Shown in pieces: positions 61,453 to 64,000 of a stretch of 64,000 nt of DNA; the first letter of the stretch is position 1, and every line of letters begins with the position of its first letter. Source of the stretch: Saprospiraceae bacterium (GTDB lineage: Bacteria > Bacteroidota > Bacteroidia > Chitinophagales > Saprospiraceae). Location: positions 1 through 64,000 of the forward strand of contig JANQSS010000258.1 in assembly GCA_028279185.1 (NCBI GenBank). Reading direction: 5' to 3'. The translations under genes and the position numbers were made by a program. The notes under the pieces were generated by a model. That model worked only from the letters and a program-made list of their open reading frames with translations. It ran no database searches and was not told the DNA's origin.

Positions 61453-62139
61453 ATGTCGTTACTTCATGGAACTGCACTTCTGTGCATAGGAATTCTATAT
61501 CCTATATACAGCCTTTGGGATGGTCCGAAAACCAAAAAATACCTGACTGACCACCCAAATAAATTGGTTACTGTCTACCGACAGACCATATATATTCAAC
61601 TTGGCTTGACAGCACTTGTCATGTTTGCTATGCACATGGCATCCGATTCCATCGAGCATATAGGGATCGGGTTTCTTGATAATGGCATCCTGACCGTAGG
61701 CGTTTTGATAATGGCATGTGCCTTTCTTTGGTTTTTTCGTTCGGTTAAATTATCACGTTCGAAAATTGAATCGATGAAGGCTGATTACAACGACTTCAAT
61801 TATATTATTCCAAAGTCCAAAAAAGAATATTATTGGGCCATTGCCTTATCATTTCTTGTAGGTACGATGGAAGAAATTCTCTTTAGAGGATACATCTTTT
61901 GGCAATTAAATCAACATATACCTTTATTCGTCGCCGTTATTTTAACAAACCTTTTATTCGCCATCCTGCATTTAAGTACAGGTACAAAGAATGCGATTTC
62001 AACTTTTTGGATCGGTATGATATACGCTGCATTAAGCTTTCCTTTTGGCACGTTGTGGTTAGCCATTCTCGCTCATATTGCAACGGATTTGTATGCCGTG
62101 GAATTTGGATATCGGGTAAATCAACGGAAGCTACCTTGA
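61453..62139 (+). CDS. CPBP-family intramembrane metalloprotease
   Basis: The 228-residue membrane protein has about seven TM helices and the CPBP (Abi/CAAX protease) motifs: EEILFRG (EExxxR), FAILHL (FxxxH) and LAILAHIATD (HxxxD). These form an intramembrane metal-dependent protease site. The substrate is unknown; in other bacteria such proteins process peptides or prenylated proteins. It is probably co-expressed with the AraC-type gene 12 bp upstream. Confidence 0.88.
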   Translation: MSLLHGTALLCIGILYPIYSLWDGPKTKKYLTDHPNKLVTVYRQTIYIQLGLTALVMFAMHMASDSIEHIGIGFLDNGILTVGVLIMACAFLWFFRSVKLSRSKIESMKADYNDFNYIIPKSKKEYYWAIALSFLVGTMEEILFRGYIFWQLNQHIPLFVAVILTNLLFAILHLSTGTKNAISTFWIGMIYAALSFPFGTLWLAILAHIATDLYAVEFGYRVNQRKLP

Positions 62140-62212
62140 ATGAATTTCAGCCTTTAGCTTAAACACGGATTCTCTAGTCAAGGTGTGCGGGATTCCAAAT
62201 CCAAGATATAAC

Positions 62213-62233
62213 CTTATACCTTTAATTGGTATT
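62213..62233. repeat. Second copy of the MITE-like end
   Basis: This 21-bp stretch is identical to 57213-57233, the right end of the MITE-like element. No matching left arm is seen nearby, so it is a solo end or a remnant. Confidence 0.5.
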
Positions 62234-62265
62234 AGAAGTTGTAGTTGACTAATTTCGATCTTTGA

Positions 62266-62880
62266 TTATCGCATTTTTGGTCGGCGCCTCTTTCCCCCAC
62301 CCTGTTGCATAAAACCCTGGCGACGTTGAGCCGCTGCACCCATTTTGTGCATACCCCGTTGTTTGAGAACTTTTTCGAATTGGTTCATTTGTTCTTTTAG
62401 CTGGGGTTCGTCAACTTTATATTGTTTCGCATTCTTAAAATGCAATTGTGCCGCTGTCCAATTATTTTTATTCGCTTGAATCGAAGCAATTTGAAACTGT
62501 ATCATGGCCTTTTCCGTATCAGAGGCCATACCGGCTTTTTCTGCTTGTAAAAATAATCTTTCCGCTTTATCCAGCTCATTGCGATTCATAGCAACGGTTC
62601 CATGTAAAAAATAAAAGTATGCTCGATTAGTCTTGTATAACAGTTTTGGCGACAAGGTCATGGCTAGTCTTTTTTCGACACCATCAAAATCCATTGTTTG
62701 CATTAATTCGGCTGCGGATTGAACCGTTCCAAGTAGTAAATAGCCCGCCAATAACACTACGCCGGCCAACAAAAACCAAATTCCATACCAGAAACCTTGT
62801 GTCATCCACAGTACGATGCCACCTATAATCCCTAAAACGATAAGGGCGAGACGCAAATAAATATTTATAGAAAAGGCCAT
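62266..62880 (-). CDS. Membrane-anchored TPR-like protein
   Basis: The 204-residue protein has two adjacent TM helices at the N-terminus (about 8-24 and 28-50), a TPR-like helical part (about 55-170: FYFLHGTVAMNRNELDKAERLFLQAEKAG and WTAAQLHFKNAKQYKVDEPQ), and a strongly basic C-terminal tail with GGGKRRRPKMR, which could bind nucleic acid or acidic lipid. The function is unknown. It lies 35 bp downstream of fur on the same strand. Confidence 0.68.
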   Translation of the reverse strand: MAFSINIYLRLALIVLGIIGGIVLWMTQGFWYGIWFLLAGVVLLAGYLLLGTVQSAAELMQTMDFDGVEKRLAMTLSPKLLYKTNRAYFYFLHGTVAMNRNELDKAERLFLQAEKAGMASDTEKAMIQFQIASIQANKNNWTAAQLHFKNAKQYKVDEPQLKEQMNQFEKVLKQRGMHKMGAAAQRRQGFMQQGGGKRRRPKMR

Positions 62881-62915
62881 AACTTTAATTTATTGAAATT
62901 GAATAATAATAGAAA

Positions 62916-63395
62916 TCAAACAGGCTTTGATTCGCTTGTTTTCATTTCATCGCAATCACCTTTGCATTTACCATAAAGATTCAACGCATGGTGCTGGACA
63001 TCAAAATTATAAAAATCGCCGACCATATCTTTGATTTGTTGAACGCGCGGATCGCAAAATTCCAGGACCTTTCCGCAATCCATACATATTAAGTGATCAT
63101 GCTGCTTAAATCCAAAAGACTTCTCATATAGTGCCAAATTTTTGCCAAACTGATGCTTCTTGACCAGGTCACAAGAGTGCAACAATTCAAGTGTGTTGTA
63201 TACCGTCGCCCTACTGACCCGGTAGTTGCGTGTCTTCATATGAATGAAAAGCGCCTCTGCATCAAAATGATCATTGCGACTATAGATTTCCTCAAGTATA
63301 GCATAACGCTCGGCCGTCTTTCTGTACCCATTGGCTTCCAGATGCTCTGTAAATTTAGTTTTTGCGTCTGCTATTATATTTTCGTTGGTATTCAT
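62916..63395 (-). CDS. Fur-family metal-dependent regulator
   Basis: The 159-residue protein is a Fur-family repressor: HTH region KTAERYAILEEIYSRNDHFDAEALFIHM and VSRATVYNTLELL, the metal-binding HDHLICMDCGKVLEF with a CXXC pair, and a late CKGDCDE pair. The family includes Fur, Zur and PerR; the metal cannot be assigned firmly, though a structural Zn site with two Cys pairs is present. It overlaps the relA/spoT gene by an ATGA (63392-63395). It may regulate the haem-uptake operon, but no box was recognised. Confidence 0.9.
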   Translation of the reverse strand: MNTNENIIADAKTKFTEHLEANGYRKTAERYAILEEIYSRNDHFDAEALFIHMKTRNYRVSRATVYNTLELLHSCDLVKKHQFGKNLALYEKSFGFKQHDHLICMDCGKVLEFCDPRVQQIKDMVGDFYNFDVQHHALNLYGKCKGDCDEMKTSESKPV

Positions 63396-64000
63396 TCTAT
63401 TCGGCTTACTTGCGATATGCCCTCTAATTCTTTTAGTTGTCCGATAACAAAATGAAGCTGGTCTGTGTTCAAAACCAATACTGAAATTCGGCCTTCAAAG
63501 TAACCCTCTTTACCTTCTATGCTAAAGCTCCGGATGTTGATTCCCAATTTGGACGACAGCAGCGTTGTCAGCCGTTCGATAACACCCGGTCCGTCATCCA
63601 CCCCTGTAATCAGCAGGGACACAACGAACGATGTATTTTCATTTGCGGACCATTCCGCTTTCACCATCCGATACCCATAGTGGGCCATCAAATGAGTGGC
63701 ATTCGGGCAATTGATCCTATGGATTTTTATGCCACTTCCCGCCGTTACGTAACCAAATATTTTATCACCATTTACTGGTTTACAACAATTTGCAAATGAA
63801 TAATTATACTGTGCGCCGGGTTCATCGTTGATATAAACTTCAGGCTTGATATCATCCTTTTTTGCTTTCGCCTTTGGTTCACTAGCCTGAGGTCTGACTT
63901 CCTTAGGTGCATCTTTTTCCGCCAATACATGATTGACTATATCAAACTTCTTGAATGTTGTCAGGTCAATTTCATCGGAAGCAATAGCAAAGTATAAATC
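63392..64000 (-). CDS. RelA/SpoT (p)ppGpp synthetase/hydrolase, C-terminal part (5' end outside window)
   Basis: The frame is open to the window edge, so only the last 202 residues are seen. After a charged linker there is the RIS/ZFD domain (YNYSFANCCKPVNGDKIFGYVTAGSGIKIHRINCPN) and the C-terminal ACT domain (LLITGVDDGPGVIERLTTLLSSK). These are typical of the long bifunctional Rel proteins that make and break (p)ppGpp. The enzymatic half lies beyond the window. It overlaps the fur gene by 4 bp at the stop/start junction, so the two are translationally coupled. Confidence 0.9.
   Translation of the reverse strand, partial: DLYFAIASDEIDLTTFKKFDIVNHVLAEKDAPKEVRPQASEPKAKAKKDDIKPEVYINDEPGAQYNYSFANCCKPVNGDKIFGYVTAGSGIKIHRINCPNATHLMAHYGYRMVKAEWSANENTSFVVSLLITGVDDGPGVIERLTTLLSSKLGINIRSFSIEGKEGYFEGRISVLVLNTDQLHFVIGQLKELEGISQVSRIE

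Overview
The window looks like chromosome of a Bacteroidota bacterium, most likely a member of the Saprospiria. The reasons are a TonB receptor/HmuY lipoprotein pair, a type IX secretion (T9SS) sorting tail, the parA-parB-DUF5683 gene order, HU-CCDC81/SPOR and DUF4129/DUF4350 proteins, an ArsS pair, and repeated promoter -7 elements of the Bacteroidota form TAnnTTTG. Ribosome-binding sites of the Shine-Dalgarno type are not evident. The G+C content looks like about 40 percent by eye. No rRNA, tRNA, CRISPR array, prophage or transposase gene was recognised. Most genes are chromosomal housekeeping or envelope genes.

Layout. 1-9.5 kb holds an alanine-rich repeat protein (cut by the window start), a META/DUF6438 lipoprotein, a probable haem uptake pair (TonB receptor and double-domain HmuY) closed by a strong terminator, an exported amidohydrolase, a CAP protein, small proteins, a nested inverted-repeat element that may be a structured RNA, and an ArsR/AHSA1 pair with a duplicated candidate operator. 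9.5-15 kb holds a T9SS surface protein, a Bacteroidota-specific helical protein, YggS and a deoxynucleoside kinase. 15-22 kb holds a lone LolD-like ATPase and a tight operon: cobalamin adenosyltransferase, HD-domain membrane phosphohydrolase, DUF2461, nitroreductase, fused double ABC ATPase and a small membrane protein.

22-34 kb holds fmt, two OmpA-domain proteins, the MBL hydrolase-parA-parB-DUF5683 operon, lipB, a thioesterase, the arsenosugar-type radical SAM gene with its AhpD-like partner, a FemAB/GNAT-like protein and an ECF sigma/anti-sigma pair. 34-44 kb holds valS, sucD, a two-component system, a cupin lipoprotein and an operon of a HU-like/SPOR membrane protein, a FAD oxidoreductase and DoxX.

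44-54 kb is the most system-like part: a divergent RDD protein, then SpoIIM, a multi-TM protein, DUF4129, DUF4350, MoxR and DUF58, followed on the same strand by a TM-anchored 144-residue protein, a TPR-AAA+ ATPase and a TPR-membrane protein. 54-64 kb holds HMG-CoA lyase, a GNAT enzyme, a second RDD protein, lnt, repeat-rich DNA (a hairpin MITE-like element and a 146/147-bp tandem array), an AraC regulator with a CPBP protease, a TPR protein, fur and the 3' end of relA/spoT.
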